A DNA stretch of 64,000 nt from Paenibacillus sp. G2S3 (lineage in GTDB: Bacteria; Bacillota; Bacilli; Paenibacillales; Paenibacillaceae), in NCBI RefSeq assembly GCF_030123105.1, contig NZ_CP126095.1, positions 4,650,001 to 4,714,000 of the forward strand, given 5' to 3'. The notes beneath the pieces were generated by a model. It saw only the letters and a program-made list of their open reading frames with translations. It made no database searches and was not told where the DNA came from. Positions 53,300 through 61,091 of this stretch are shown in pieces (position 1 is the first letter of the stretch; the number at the start of each line of letters is the position of its first letter). The position numbers and the translations under genes are program-made.

Positions 53300-55543
53300 T
53301 TAATCATTCTTTTGAGTAGGTGGCACCCTTGTATTGTCTCTAGTTTTGTTGAAAGACGGCCTTGTCTTCGAGCTTAAGACTGGCTTGCGCACTAGAATTT
53401 CACTCATTGCCTTTGCATTAAAAGGTATAAACGGCCACATATAAGACGAGTTATAGGACCGATGGGTAGTTAGGAAAATAGTCAGTAGCGTCGTGCCAAT
53501 CATAAATCCTGGCACCTGGAATGCCGCAACGGCTACTAATAACACAAGCCTGACTATTCGATTCGCCAGACCCAGCTCATAACTCGGGGTTGCAAACATA
53601 CCTATGGAGGCTACAGCCATATACAGAACTACCTCGTTAACAAACAAACCACTCTGGACCGCTATATCACCAATCAGTATGGCAGCTATCAGACCCATCG
53701 CTGATCCTAAAGGCGTTGGTGTGTGTACTGCGGCCATCCGCAGTAAATCAACCCCAAGCTCCACAATAAGAAACTGGGCGAGTATTGGAATTCTGGCGGT
53801 CTTTTGAGGTCCAATGAAATCCAGCACAGCCGGCTTTAGTTCAGGATGAATGACAAGCAACATCCATAGTGGCAGCAGGAACATGGACGCAAATATACCA
53901 ATGAAACGGACCCACCGCAAGTACGTTCCCATAAAAGGAGTCTGACGATTCTCCTCTGCATGCTGACAAAGATCAAAAAAAGTAGTCGGAAGAACAATAA
54001 CAATAGGTGAGGTATCTACAAACAGTATTACCCGTCCCTCTAATAAATTGGAAGCCACAACGTCAGGGCGTTCAGAATAACGCACCATAGGATATGGATT
54101 CCATCCACCGCCGATAATCGCTTCCTCTAATTGTTTATCTGCCAGAGGAATACCATCAATATCAATGCTTTTAATTTTGTCGATAACAGATTTAACCTGT
54201 GTTTTATCAACAATATCATCAATGTAAGCCACGCAGACATCTGTTTGTGTCCGTCGTCCAACCCGAAATAGCTCATATTTCAGCCCTGGATCACGAACCC
54301 GTCTTCTGACAAGCGAGATATTACTCAGTAAAGTCTCTGTAAAACCGTCACGCGCACCGCGCACCACCCGATCAATCGAAGGCTCGGCAGGACTGCGGCT
54401 AGGGTAAGAACGAGTATCCATGATGATAACCTTGTTCTCACCTTCGACGAATAATACGCTCAAGCCTTCTAGTACTTTCTCGATACTTTCGCTTAACGAA
54501 TTCCCCTCTTCCACCTGGATGTGAGGGACATATTCATTCATAAAGCTAGACAGTACACCCGTAGACAGATTCTCAGATGTGAGATAGGTCAGACGTTTTA
54601 GAATATCATCGGTTACATCTGTATTGGTAAATCCACTTAAACAGAGTAGAGCTGTCTTATGTCCGCCAAAGGACATCTGTCTAAACGTTACATCAAAGCT
54701 TGTTCCCAGCCCCATTACCTCAGTAAGAGTTTGTTTCGTATCTTGCAGAGAAGCTGGAATTTCATCATTTCCTTGCCAGTAAATGACGGACTCTTTTAAT
54801 GAGTTGGAGTGCTCTTTATCCCGTTTCTTTTGTAGCTTACTGTTTCCCTTTTGATTACTGCTGTCTTGGGACTCTTGCTGTGCTTGCTTCTTTGAGGGCT
54901 TAGGCTTGGAATTTGACGTTACTTGGGCTTGGGATTCATCCCCTGCCCCCGTTGCCGCCTCTGATCCGCCTGCTTGTTGGGCATTCTGATCTTGCGCCTC
55001 ATCTTCGGATTCCGAATCTGAATCTAAGCCGAATAACCTGGCAAAAAATCCTTTACTAGGCTCATTCTGCTCCTGATTTCCGAGCTCATCTGACGCCTCC
55101 GCATCCTGCTGCCCGGAATCCGGCTGTGCTGTCGCTTCGGCGCTTTGATCTTCTGCCCCGAGCTCATCTGACGCTTCTGCTTCCTGCTGGCCGGAATCTG
55201 GCTGTGCTGACACTTCGGCGCTTTGCTCTTCTGTCCCGAGCTCATCTGACGCCTCCGCATCCTGCTGCCCGGAATCCGGCTGTACTGACGCTTCGGCACT
55301 TTGCTCTTCTGTCCCGAGCTCATCTGACGCTTCTGCATCCTGCTGGCCTTGACTCGGATCAGCTGTTGTAGTATTTTCCGCCGAATCTTCTGCGTTTTCA
55401 CTGGTCATAGAAGCTCCATCAGCCTCAGTATGATCCGCAACTAGATCCGCTGCAGTATTCTTCATTGCGGCGGCAGCCGCAGCGTTCTCTTCCTGGTGAT
55501 CCTCTTCTGGCGCAGAATCACCACTGTGAATATATTTACTCAT
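53300..55543 (-). CDS. spoVAF: Stage V sporulation protein AF (GerA-family) with long acidic repeat N-terminus
   Basis: The C-terminal 480 residues are a GerA-type germinant receptor A subunit family protein with several membrane helices (from about residue 560). SpoVAF belongs to this family and helps release Ca-dipicolinate. The neighbours spoVAA, spoVAB and lysA support SpoVAF. Unusual is a 270-residue N-terminal region, rich in Glu, Asp, Gln, Ser, Ala, with four near-identical 26-residue repeats (DSGQQDAEASDELGTEEQSA) and a following basic Lys/Ser/Gln-rich linker. GGAGGG precedes ATG 55543. The usual length is about 490 residues, so this protein is 250 longer. Confidence 0.88.
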   Translation of the reverse strand: MSKYIHSGDSAPEEDHQEENAAAAAAMKNTAADLVADHTEADGASMTSENAEDSAENTTTADPSQGQQDAEASDELGTEEQSAEASVQPDSGQQDAEASDELGTEEQSAEVSAQPDSGQQEAEASDELGAEDQSAEATAQPDSGQQDAEASDELGNQEQNEPSKGFFARLFGLDSDSESEDEAQDQNAQQAGGSEAATGAGDESQAQVTSNSKPKPSKKQAQQESQDSSNQKGNSKLQKKRDKEHSNSLKESVIYWQGNDEIPASLQDTKQTLTEVMGLGTSFDVTFRQMSFGGHKTALLCLSGFTNTDVTDDILKRLTYLTSENLSTGVLSSFMNEYVPHIQVEEGNSLSESIEKVLEGLSVLFVEGENKVIIMDTRSYPSRSPAEPSIDRVVRGARDGFTETLLSNISLVRRRVRDPGLKYELFRVGRRTQTDVCVAYIDDIVDKTQVKSVIDKIKSIDIDGIPLADKQLEEAIIGGGWNPYPMVRYSERPDVVASNLLEGRVILFVDTSPIVIVLPTTFFDLCQHAEENRQTPFMGTYLRWVRFIGIFASMFLLPLWMLLVIHPELKPAVLDFIGPQKTARIPILAQFLIVELGVDLLRMAAVHTPTPLGSAMGLIAAILIGDIAVQSGLFVNEVVLYMAVASIGMFATPSYELGLANRIVRLVLLVAVAAFQVPGFMIGTTLLTIFLTTHRSYNSSYMWPFIPFNAKAMSEILVRKPVLSSKTRPSFNKTRDNTRVPPTQKND
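55073..55360 (-). repeat. Tandem 78-bp repeats inside spoVAF
   Basis: About 3.7 copies of a 78-bp unit, in frame, encode the 26-residue acidic repeat. Copies differ by a few substitutions, so the array is not very recent but may vary in copy number by slippage. Confidence 0.85.
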
Positions 55544-55558
55544 GCTATAACCCTCCGT

Positions 55559-55984
55559 TTACTGTCGGTATACAAACCAGTCGAATAAAGAACCCGCGAC
55601 TTTCCCGCTTACCATCGCCATTAACAGCCCGAACAGATAATGTGTCATATTCAAGCGTTTAGCGAGTATCGGCAGCACATTTAATACCTCGGTCAATGCT
55701 GCAGCGAGCATCCCGACAAAAATCCCGTCAAAAAGTCCTATACCAAGTTCAACTAAAGGACCTGAGCATATTTTCCAATTCCAAAAATCACTTACGGTTC
55801 CTAGCAATGATCCAACTACCATCGCACCTTCGTACCAATGTACTTTATCGTAAGAAGAGGTTAATTGAGCCAGACGGGGCACCATGTCGAGCACCACAAA
55901 TAAAGCGATCACACCGCCGCCTACAGCGATCCCTCCAGCAATACCCAGCAGTAAGTTTAATCCCAGTGTTATAGGTGCCGTCAT
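55559..55984 (-). CDS. spoVAB: Stage V sporulation protein AB
   Basis: The 141-residue protein has four or so membrane helices and matches SpoVAB, with LLGIAGGIAVGGGVIALFVVLD at the N-terminus and a C-terminal FDWFVYRQ. It is part of the SpoVA machinery that moves dipicolinic acid. Its ATG overlaps the spoVAA stop (ATGA). Only AA, AB and AF are in this window; spoVAC, AD and AE are not between them. Confidence 0.9.
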   Translation of the reverse strand: MTAPITLGLNLLLGIAGGIAVGGGVIALFVVLDMVPRLAQLTSSYDKVHWYEGAMVVGSLLGTVSDFWNWKICSGPLVELGIGLFDGIFVGMLAAALTEVLNVLPILAKRLNMTHYLFGLLMAMVSGKVAGSLFDWFVYRQ

Positions 55985-56643
55985 CTTCCGTCCTCCGTGT
56001 TCTCAGGTTGATTTTCTCCACGGCGCCTCATTTTGCTGTACTCCTCATTGATGACATATTGGTCGATATTTTTCTGATACAGGTACATTTCCACTTCTAG
56101 TGGTGTAGGCTCTTCATTCCACTTTTTCTTAAATAAATGGTTGAAAAAAATGACCATCCCAAAACCAATTCCTAGCGAATACGCAATCTGAAATACAAAC
56201 GGATGCTCATCCCGATGACCAGTGATCATCTCCACAATTCGGATTTGAACCTCCTGCATGTTTACATCCGCATGGAAATTCATGATTGTCAGCGCAGACC
56301 CAAAGAACAGCAGCAGCCATACTAAAACAAACATCGCTACTGAAGGCTTCCGCCTCTCCACCGGACCTTCAATCTGCACAATCGTTCTCCCTTCACCGAT
56401 CGGTTCAATGTCCGCTTCCGGCAACAGGTCATAGATGCGGGGAATAACCATCAAGAGATCAATCAAAATCAGATTGCCGTCACTTTGCTCTGGCTTCATT
56501 AGCAGAATAGATTCCAGCGACTCTTTCAGCTCTGGCTCCGCGATCAAAAATGCAATATCACCCAATGTGACACCTTTACCTTTGGGCACCGTCACCCGGT
56601 TCTTAAGCTGTATATAGATGGCGGGAGCAGAATGTTGTTTCAT
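55981..56643 (-). CDS. spoVAA: Stage V sporulation protein AA
   Basis: SpoVAA has an N-terminal soluble domain that resembles a sporulation-specific flagellar-export fold (IYIQLKNRVTVPKGKGVTLGDIAFL) and two membrane helices near residues 105-130 and 155-178. ATG 56643 is chosen because AGGAGG lies seven bases before it; the ATG at 56649 is one base from the ribosome-binding site. 220 residues. It is the first gene of the spoVAA-AB-AF-lysA unit. Confidence 0.92.
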   Translation of the reverse strand: MKQHSAPAIYIQLKNRVTVPKGKGVTLGDIAFLIAEPELKESLESILLMKPEQSDGNLILIDLLMVIPRIYDLLPEADIEPIGEGRTIVQIEGPVERRKPSVAMFVLVWLLLFFGSALTIMNFHADVNMQEVQIRIVEMITGHRDEHPFVFQIAYSLGIGFGMVIFFNHLFKKKWNEEPTPLEVEMYLYQKNIDQYVINEEYSKMRRRGENQPENTEDGR

Positions 56644-56836
56644 CCGCATTCCTCCTAAAGGTTGTGGTCAAGTAGCTCCGGTGCAAGATAACGGTAGTAT
56701 GGGAGTAAAGCCTTATTTTTACTCTTGAAGCTCTGAATCAATTTCCAAAGATGCTGAAATGTTGAATGTTTATAGGTATCGTGAATGCTTACCTCAACTT
56801 ACAATTTTGTTATTAAAGACGAAGGGAGCGATTTAA

Positions 56837-56850
56837 TGTAAACGGATACA
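56837..56850 (+). promoter_or_regulatory. Candidate cre (CcpA) site before the secreted galactanase
   Basis: TGTAAACGGATACA differs from the TGWAANCGNTNWCA consensus only at position 10 (A for T). It lies 57 bases before the ATG, consistent with carbon catabolite repression of a glycan-degrading enzyme. Confidence 0.6.
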
Positions 56851-56906
56851 AAAATAATTAAGGTAAGGGCGCTTGTTGTTAAAATCCTAATCCGGAGGTT
56901 AAGATC

Positions 56907-57941
56907 ATGAACAAACAGAGCTCAAAAACAATGTTCAAACTGTTCGTTTGCGTGTCTCTCGTGTTTAGTATATGTTTCAACTTTGTGAATAACAAATCTG
57001 CAGAGGCTGCTGCGACTTTTGCAAAAGGGGCGGATGTAGGCTGGCTATCGGAAATGGAGTATTATAATTGGTCTTTTTACAATGATAACGGTGTGAAACA
57101 AGATCTACTGCAAATTCTCAAAGACCACGGGATGGATTCCATTCGACTTCGGGTCTGGGTCAACCCTTCCATTAATTTCTCAAACAAAGCCGATGTTGTG
57201 AAACAGGCCGTTCGAGCCAAGAACATGGGTTTCCGAATCATGATTGACTTTCATTACAGCGATACATGGGCAGATCCTGGCAATCAGAAGAAACCTGCTG
57301 CCTGGACCAGCAAGAACTTTACGGCTCTAAAAACAGCGGTATATGACCACACTTATGATGTTATGAATACACTCAAAGCTAGCGGTGTTACTCCGGAATG
57401 GGTACAGGTAGGGAACGAGACGAATAATGGTATGCTTTGGGAGGATGGGAAAGCATCTGTAAGCATGAGTAATTTTGCCGCGTTGATCAATTCAGGATAT
57501 AGTGCAGTAAAAGCAGTCAGTAGTAGTTCTAAAGTCATCGTCCACCTCTCTAATGGCTACGACAATGCCTTATTCCGCTGGATGTTTGACGGTCTGAAGG
57601 CTAACGGTGCCAACTATGATGTTATCGGCATGTCACTCTATCCCACTACCAGCAACTGGTCTACACTGAACGCTCAGACATTAACGAATATGAATGATAT
57701 GGTTGCTCGGTATGGTAAAGAGGTGATCATTTCAGAGGTCGGCATGGACGTTAGTGCTCCAACAACGGCTAAAGCTTTTCTTACGGACATCATTAGCAAA
57801 ACAAAATCGGTAAGCGGCGGCAAAGGCCTTGGTGTTTTCTATTGGGAGCCGGAGAGTTATGGCACATGGTACGCTTACACAAAAGGTGCCTTTGATTCTT
57901 CTGGTAAGCCTACGGTAGCTTTAGATGCCTTTTTGAATTAA
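56907..57941 (+). CDS. ganB: Secreted GH53 arabinogalactan endo-beta-1,4-galactanase
   Basis: GH53 enzymes cut beta-1,4-galactan side chains of pectin. The 344-residue protein has a signal peptide (about residues 1-33, ending SAEAA), and the catalytic TIM barrel with the acid/base Glu in QVGNETNNGMLW and the nucleophile Glu in VIISEVGMD. The FHYSDTWADPGNQKKPAAW segment is the family signature. GGAGG precedes ATG 56907. No carbohydrate-binding domain follows. It is regulated probably by the cre site. The symbol follows B. subtilis use and is not certain. Confidence 0.92.
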   Translation: MNKQSSKTMFKLFVCVSLVFSICFNFVNNKSAEAAATFAKGADVGWLSEMEYYNWSFYNDNGVKQDLLQILKDHGMDSIRLRVWVNPSINFSNKADVVKQAVRAKNMGFRIMIDFHYSDTWADPGNQKKPAAWTSKNFTALKTAVYDHTYDVMNTLKASGVTPEWVQVGNETNNGMLWEDGKASVSMSNFAALINSGYSAVKAVSSSSKVIVHLSNGYDNALFRWMFDGLKANGANYDVIGMSLYPTTSNWSTLNAQTLTNMNDMVARYGKEVIISEVGMDVSAPTTAKAFLTDIISKTKSVSGGKGLGVFYWEPESYGTWYAYTKGAFDSSGKPTVALDAFLN

Positions 57942-57986
57942 AAAAAGAAGACAGTCACGGTAATTAACCATTGGCTGTCTTCTTTT
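57941..57986. terminator. Bidirectional terminator between the two GH53 genes
   Basis: AAAAGAAGACAG pairs with CTGTCTTCTTTT. Both flanking genes point toward it. Confidence 0.85.
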
Positions 57987-58001
57987 CTATCCGAATAATC
58001 T

Positions 58002-59048
58002 TTAGAAATGGAGCGAATCCAGTTTCTTACCTTCAAAATCAAACAGAGCTAAATTGGACCACCCGTTCTCATGTCCGACGGACCATTCCTTTTGCGAAGG
58101 AATCCAAGCAGGCTCCCAGTAATAAAAGCCGATTCCTTTTCCGTTAAGAGTATTCTCAATTACGTTTATGAAATCCTTCATATACTTAGCCTGACCCTCT
58201 ACTGTGGCTGGATAACCTTCATGGAGCTGGGCTTCCTCATTCACAATTATTGGAAATCCTTCAGGTGCATTAAGTGTCCATGGATAGGCTGTTTCCACCA
58301 CAATGATATCCTTGTTATAACGCAGCGCTAATTCGTTCAGGTTATACTGCAAGTCATCCAAAGTACCATGCCACCAAGAGTAGAAAGATAAACCGATAAC
58401 ATCAAAGTTTACGCCATGTTCTAAGAAACGATCATAAAAGTTACGGCTAGCCGTATGATCAGCCCCTCGGTCAATATGGATCATGATGGACAAGTCAGAA
58501 TCGACGGATTTCGCACCCGCTATACCCGCTTTAACTAGCGTCGTGAACTGCTCCCACTGCTCCGGGGTATCACAATCTCCATCTACCTTGCCCTCTCCCC
58601 ATAACATGCCTGGCGTAATCTCATTACCGATCTGCACCATATCGGGCAGCGTGCCTTGAGACTGTAAAGCTTTAAGCGTCTCGCGAGTATAATCATACAC
58701 GGCGGATGTCAATTCACTGAAATCAAGTGCCTCCCAAGCTTTTGGCTTCCATTGGTTAGCTGGATCCGCCCATTTATCTGAATAATGAAAATCCAGTAAA
58801 AAGTCAAGCCCTGCTTTCTTGATTCGCTTTGCCATAACCAGCGTCCGTTCCAAATTGCAAAAGCCACCTGGAGGGTCATTCCAAATCCGTAGCCGTATGG
58901 CATTTACTCCATTGTCCTTAAGGATATGGAGCAAATCCTCACCTTCCTCAGTAATCCGAACAGAACTACTGTGGAACTTGCCCCCACCCTGCTCTATTTC
59001 ATCCAGAAACGAGATGTCCATTCCATTGATAAATGTCGTTATCATCAT
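58002..59048 (-). CDS. Cytoplasmic GH53 beta-galactanase-like hydrolase
   Basis: The 348-residue protein belongs to GH53: FHYSDKWADPANQWKPKAW, acid/base Glu in QIGNEITPGMLW and nucleophile Glu in IIVVETAYPW. It has no signal peptide, unlike the neighbour at 56907. It lies two bases after the end of the ABC permease gene with AAAGGAG before ATG 59048, so it is probably translated together with the importer and acts on imported galacto-oligosaccharides in the cytoplasm. The two GH53 proteins share only part of their sequence, so they look like specialised paralogues rather than a recent duplication. Confidence 0.9.
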   Translation of the reverse strand: MMITTFINGMDISFLDEIEQGGGKFHSSSVRITEEGEDLLHILKDNGVNAIRLRIWNDPPGGFCNLERTLVMAKRIKKAGLDFLLDFHYSDKWADPANQWKPKAWEALDFSELTSAVYDYTRETLKALQSQGTLPDMVQIGNEITPGMLWGEGKVDGDCDTPEQWEQFTTLVKAGIAGAKSVDSDLSIMIHIDRGADHTASRNFYDRFLEHGVNFDVIGLSFYSWWHGTLDDLQYNLNELALRYNKDIIVVETAYPWTLNAPEGFPIIVNEEAQLHEGYPATVEGQAKYMKDFINVIENTLNGKGIGFYYWEPAWIPSQKEWSVGHENGWSNLALFDFEGKKLDSLHF

Positions 59049-59050
59049 CC

Positions 59051-59929
59051 CTACTCCTTTACAGAACCTAGTGTCATCCCTTTAACAAAATACTTCTGCA
59101 AGAATGGATATACGATTAGAATTGGGGCGGCCCCGATAAAGATTTGCGCGGCTCTAACCGTGGTCTGCGAGATTAATTCCATCTCCTTCGGATTAATGCT
59201 CATGGAGCTCATATCCCGTTGAATGATAACGGTCTGCAGAAAGGTCGCCAGCGGAAACTGCTTGGAATTGTTCAAATACAATAGGCCATCGAACCAAGAG
59301 TTCCAATGGAACACCATACTAAACAGTGCAATTGTCGCAATAGATGGCAAAGAAATCGGCAAGTAAATACTGAACAATGTTCGGAAATGTCCTGCACCGT
59401 CTATTAGTGAAGCTTCCTCCAGATCTTTTGGAATACCGCGGAAGAAGTTCAGCATCAGAATTACTAAGAAAGTATTTACCGCACCTGGCAGAACGAGTAC
59501 CCAGAAGGAATCCATTAAGCCAATTTTTTGAATGACAATGTAAAAAGGAATCAGTCCACCATTGAACACCATACTGAAAACGAACAACCAGGAATACACA
59601 TTCCGACCTTTGAAGGCCGAGTTTTCCTTAGATAGCGGATACGCTGCCAGAAAAGTAATCAGAAGCGTAAGTCCGGTTCCGAGTACAGTTCTTTGTACGG
59701 AAACCCATATGGAGTGTAGGAATATCGGATTATTCATTGTCTTTTTATAAGCTTCCAGAGAGAACTGCTTTGGCCACAACCCCACCAGGTTGGCATCAGC
59801 CGCAGACTTGGCACTGAAAGATACAGCTAATACGTGAATCAGAGGAACGATACACATGAGTGCGAGTATGATCAGAAAGCAAGTATTGAATATGTTGAAA
59901 ATACGATAACCTCTAGTTTTGTAATACAT
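59051..59929 (-). CDS. Carbohydrate ABC transporter permease (LplC/YtcP-like)
   Basis: The 292-residue membrane protein has six predicted helices and the permease EAA-type loop (EEASLIDGAGHFRTLFSIYLPISLPSIAT), which contacts the ATPase. It belongs to the CUT1 LplC type. GGAAGAGGGAG precedes ATG 59929. It follows the second permease gene by 24 bases. The pair form the membrane channel of the galacto-oligosaccharide importer; no ATPase is present in the window. Confidence 0.92.
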   Translation of the reverse strand: MYYKTRGYRIFNIFNTCFLIILALMCIVPLIHVLAVSFSAKSAADANLVGLWPKQFSLEAYKKTMNNPIFLHSIWVSVQRTVLGTGLTLLITFLAAYPLSKENSAFKGRNVYSWLFVFSMVFNGGLIPFYIVIQKIGLMDSFWVLVLPGAVNTFLVILMLNFFRGIPKDLEEASLIDGAGHFRTLFSIYLPISLPSIATIALFSMVFHWNSWFDGLLYLNNSKQFPLATFLQTVIIQRDMSSMSINPKEMELISQTTVRAAQIFIGAAPILIVYPFLQKYFVKGMTLGSVKE

Positions 59930-59953
59930 AGGTCTCCCTCTTCCTTTGGTAGT

Positions 59954-60844
59954 TTAGAAAATGCGATATCCTGCCCATTTTTTAGCTAGACTGTACGATA
60001 CAAGGATTAGGACCATACTAATGGCTGACTTGAACAGTCCGATTGCTGTACCAAAGCCCATCTCACCATTCAGAATAGCTGTACGATAGACGAAGGTGTC
60101 GATAATATCGCCTTTCTGATAGACCAGCGGATTGTAGAGGTTAAAGATCTGGTCAAACCCTGCATTCAATACATTTCCAAGAGCCAGAGTACCTACCACA
60201 ACAACCATCGGCAGTAGAGATGGCATTGTGATAAAACGTGTCTGCTTCCAGCGGGTTGCACCATCTATTTCAGCAGCTTCATATAATGAAGGGTTAATTC
60301 CTGCTAGAGCAGCTAGGAAGACGATCGTGTTATAACCAAATTCCTTCCATACATCCGTGAGAATGACCGTGAACCTGAACCAGTTATTATCTCCTAAGAA
60401 AAAGATAGGTTTTATCCCCATACTGCCGAGGATCTGATTGACGAAACCATCTGTAGCAAGCAAATCTAGCAAGATCCCGCCAAGGATGACCCAAGACAAG
60501 AAGTGAGGTAAATAAACCAAGGTCTGAATCGTACGCTGTATATAAACCTTGCGAATCTCATTCAACAGAATAGCGAACACAAACGGTACAGCCAGATTGA
60601 AGATCATCTTCAGAACGGCAATAATCAAAGTATTCCAAATGACCTGCATACTGTCATTACGTTCAAATAGATAGCGGAAATTATCTAATCCAACCCACGC
60701 TGATCCGGAAATTTTTAGCCATGGCTTATAATCCTGAAACGCCATCACAATTCCGCCCATCGGTATAAAGCTGAAGATAATCAGGAAGATCATCGCCGGC
60801 AGCAACATTAAGTGAAATGGCCATGTTTTTTTAAGTGTTCTCAT
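59954..60844 (-). CDS. ABC transporter permease (LplB-like)
   Basis: The 296-residue membrane protein has six helices and the EAA motif (YEAAEIDGATRWKQTRFITMPSLLP). Start at ATG 60844 (GGGGG seven bases upstream); the in-frame TTG at 60868 would add eight residues without a ribosome-binding site. It precedes the LplC-type permease. A terminator-like hairpin and a candidate promoter separate it from the solute-binding protein gene upstream. Confidence 0.9.
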   Translation of the reverse strand: MRTLKKTWPFHLMLLPAMIFLIIFSFIPMGGIVMAFQDYKPWLKISGSAWVGLDNFRYLFERNDSMQVIWNTLIIAVLKMIFNLAVPFVFAILLNEIRKVYIQRTIQTLVYLPHFLSWVILGGILLDLLATDGFVNQILGSMGIKPIFFLGDNNWFRFTVILTDVWKEFGYNTIVFLAALAGINPSLYEAAEIDGATRWKQTRFITMPSLLPMVVVVGTLALGNVLNAGFDQIFNLYNPLVYQKGDIIDTFVYRTAILNGEMGFGTAIGLFKSAISMVLILVSYSLAKKWAGYRIF

Positions 60845-60924
60845 CCTTGGTCCCCCATATCGTGTCAAGTTCTTCTGTAACCATACTCAAATTATAGCAA
60901 CGACAGGATTCCCCAAATAGCGAG

Positions 60925-60954
60925 CAAAACCAATATATATGGTACAAAACCAAT
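60925..60954 (-). repeat. Two CAAAACCAAT direct repeats, 20 bases apart
   Basis: CAAAACCAAT at 60925-60934 and 60945-60954, exactly two helical turns apart, upstream of the permease genes. A TATAAT (minus strand) lies about 35 bases nearer the gene. This is a plausible binding site for the AraC-type regulator next door. Confidence 0.45.
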
Positions 60955-61011
60955 CTCTTTACCACATAGAAATTGATGCTAGTGTATACGAATTCGGATA
61001 GCCGCTAACGC

Positions 61012-61058
61012 AAAAAGAGACCGTTCCCCCAGCTAAATAAACAGCTGAGGAAACAGTC
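61012..61058 (-). terminator. Terminator-like hairpin between binding protein and permease genes
   Basis: Minus-strand GACTGTTTCCTCAGCT pairs with AGCTGGGGGAACGGTC, then TCTTTTT. It lies just after the stop of the binding-protein gene and probably reduces read-through into the permeases. Confidence 0.75.
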
Positions 61059-61091
61059 CCGAATTGTGCTACTCATACCCTTAACAGAGCA

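Noticed and set aside
55073..55360. CRISPR-like array
   Set aside because: The repeats are 78 bp, contiguous, without spacers, and in frame with spoVAF, so they are coding tandem repeats.
55024..55401. 125-codon minus-strand frame in the spoVAF repeat region
   Set aside because: Same-strand shifted frame of the repeated DNA; the repeating KRQMSSGQKSK-like sequence only mirrors the tandem repeats.
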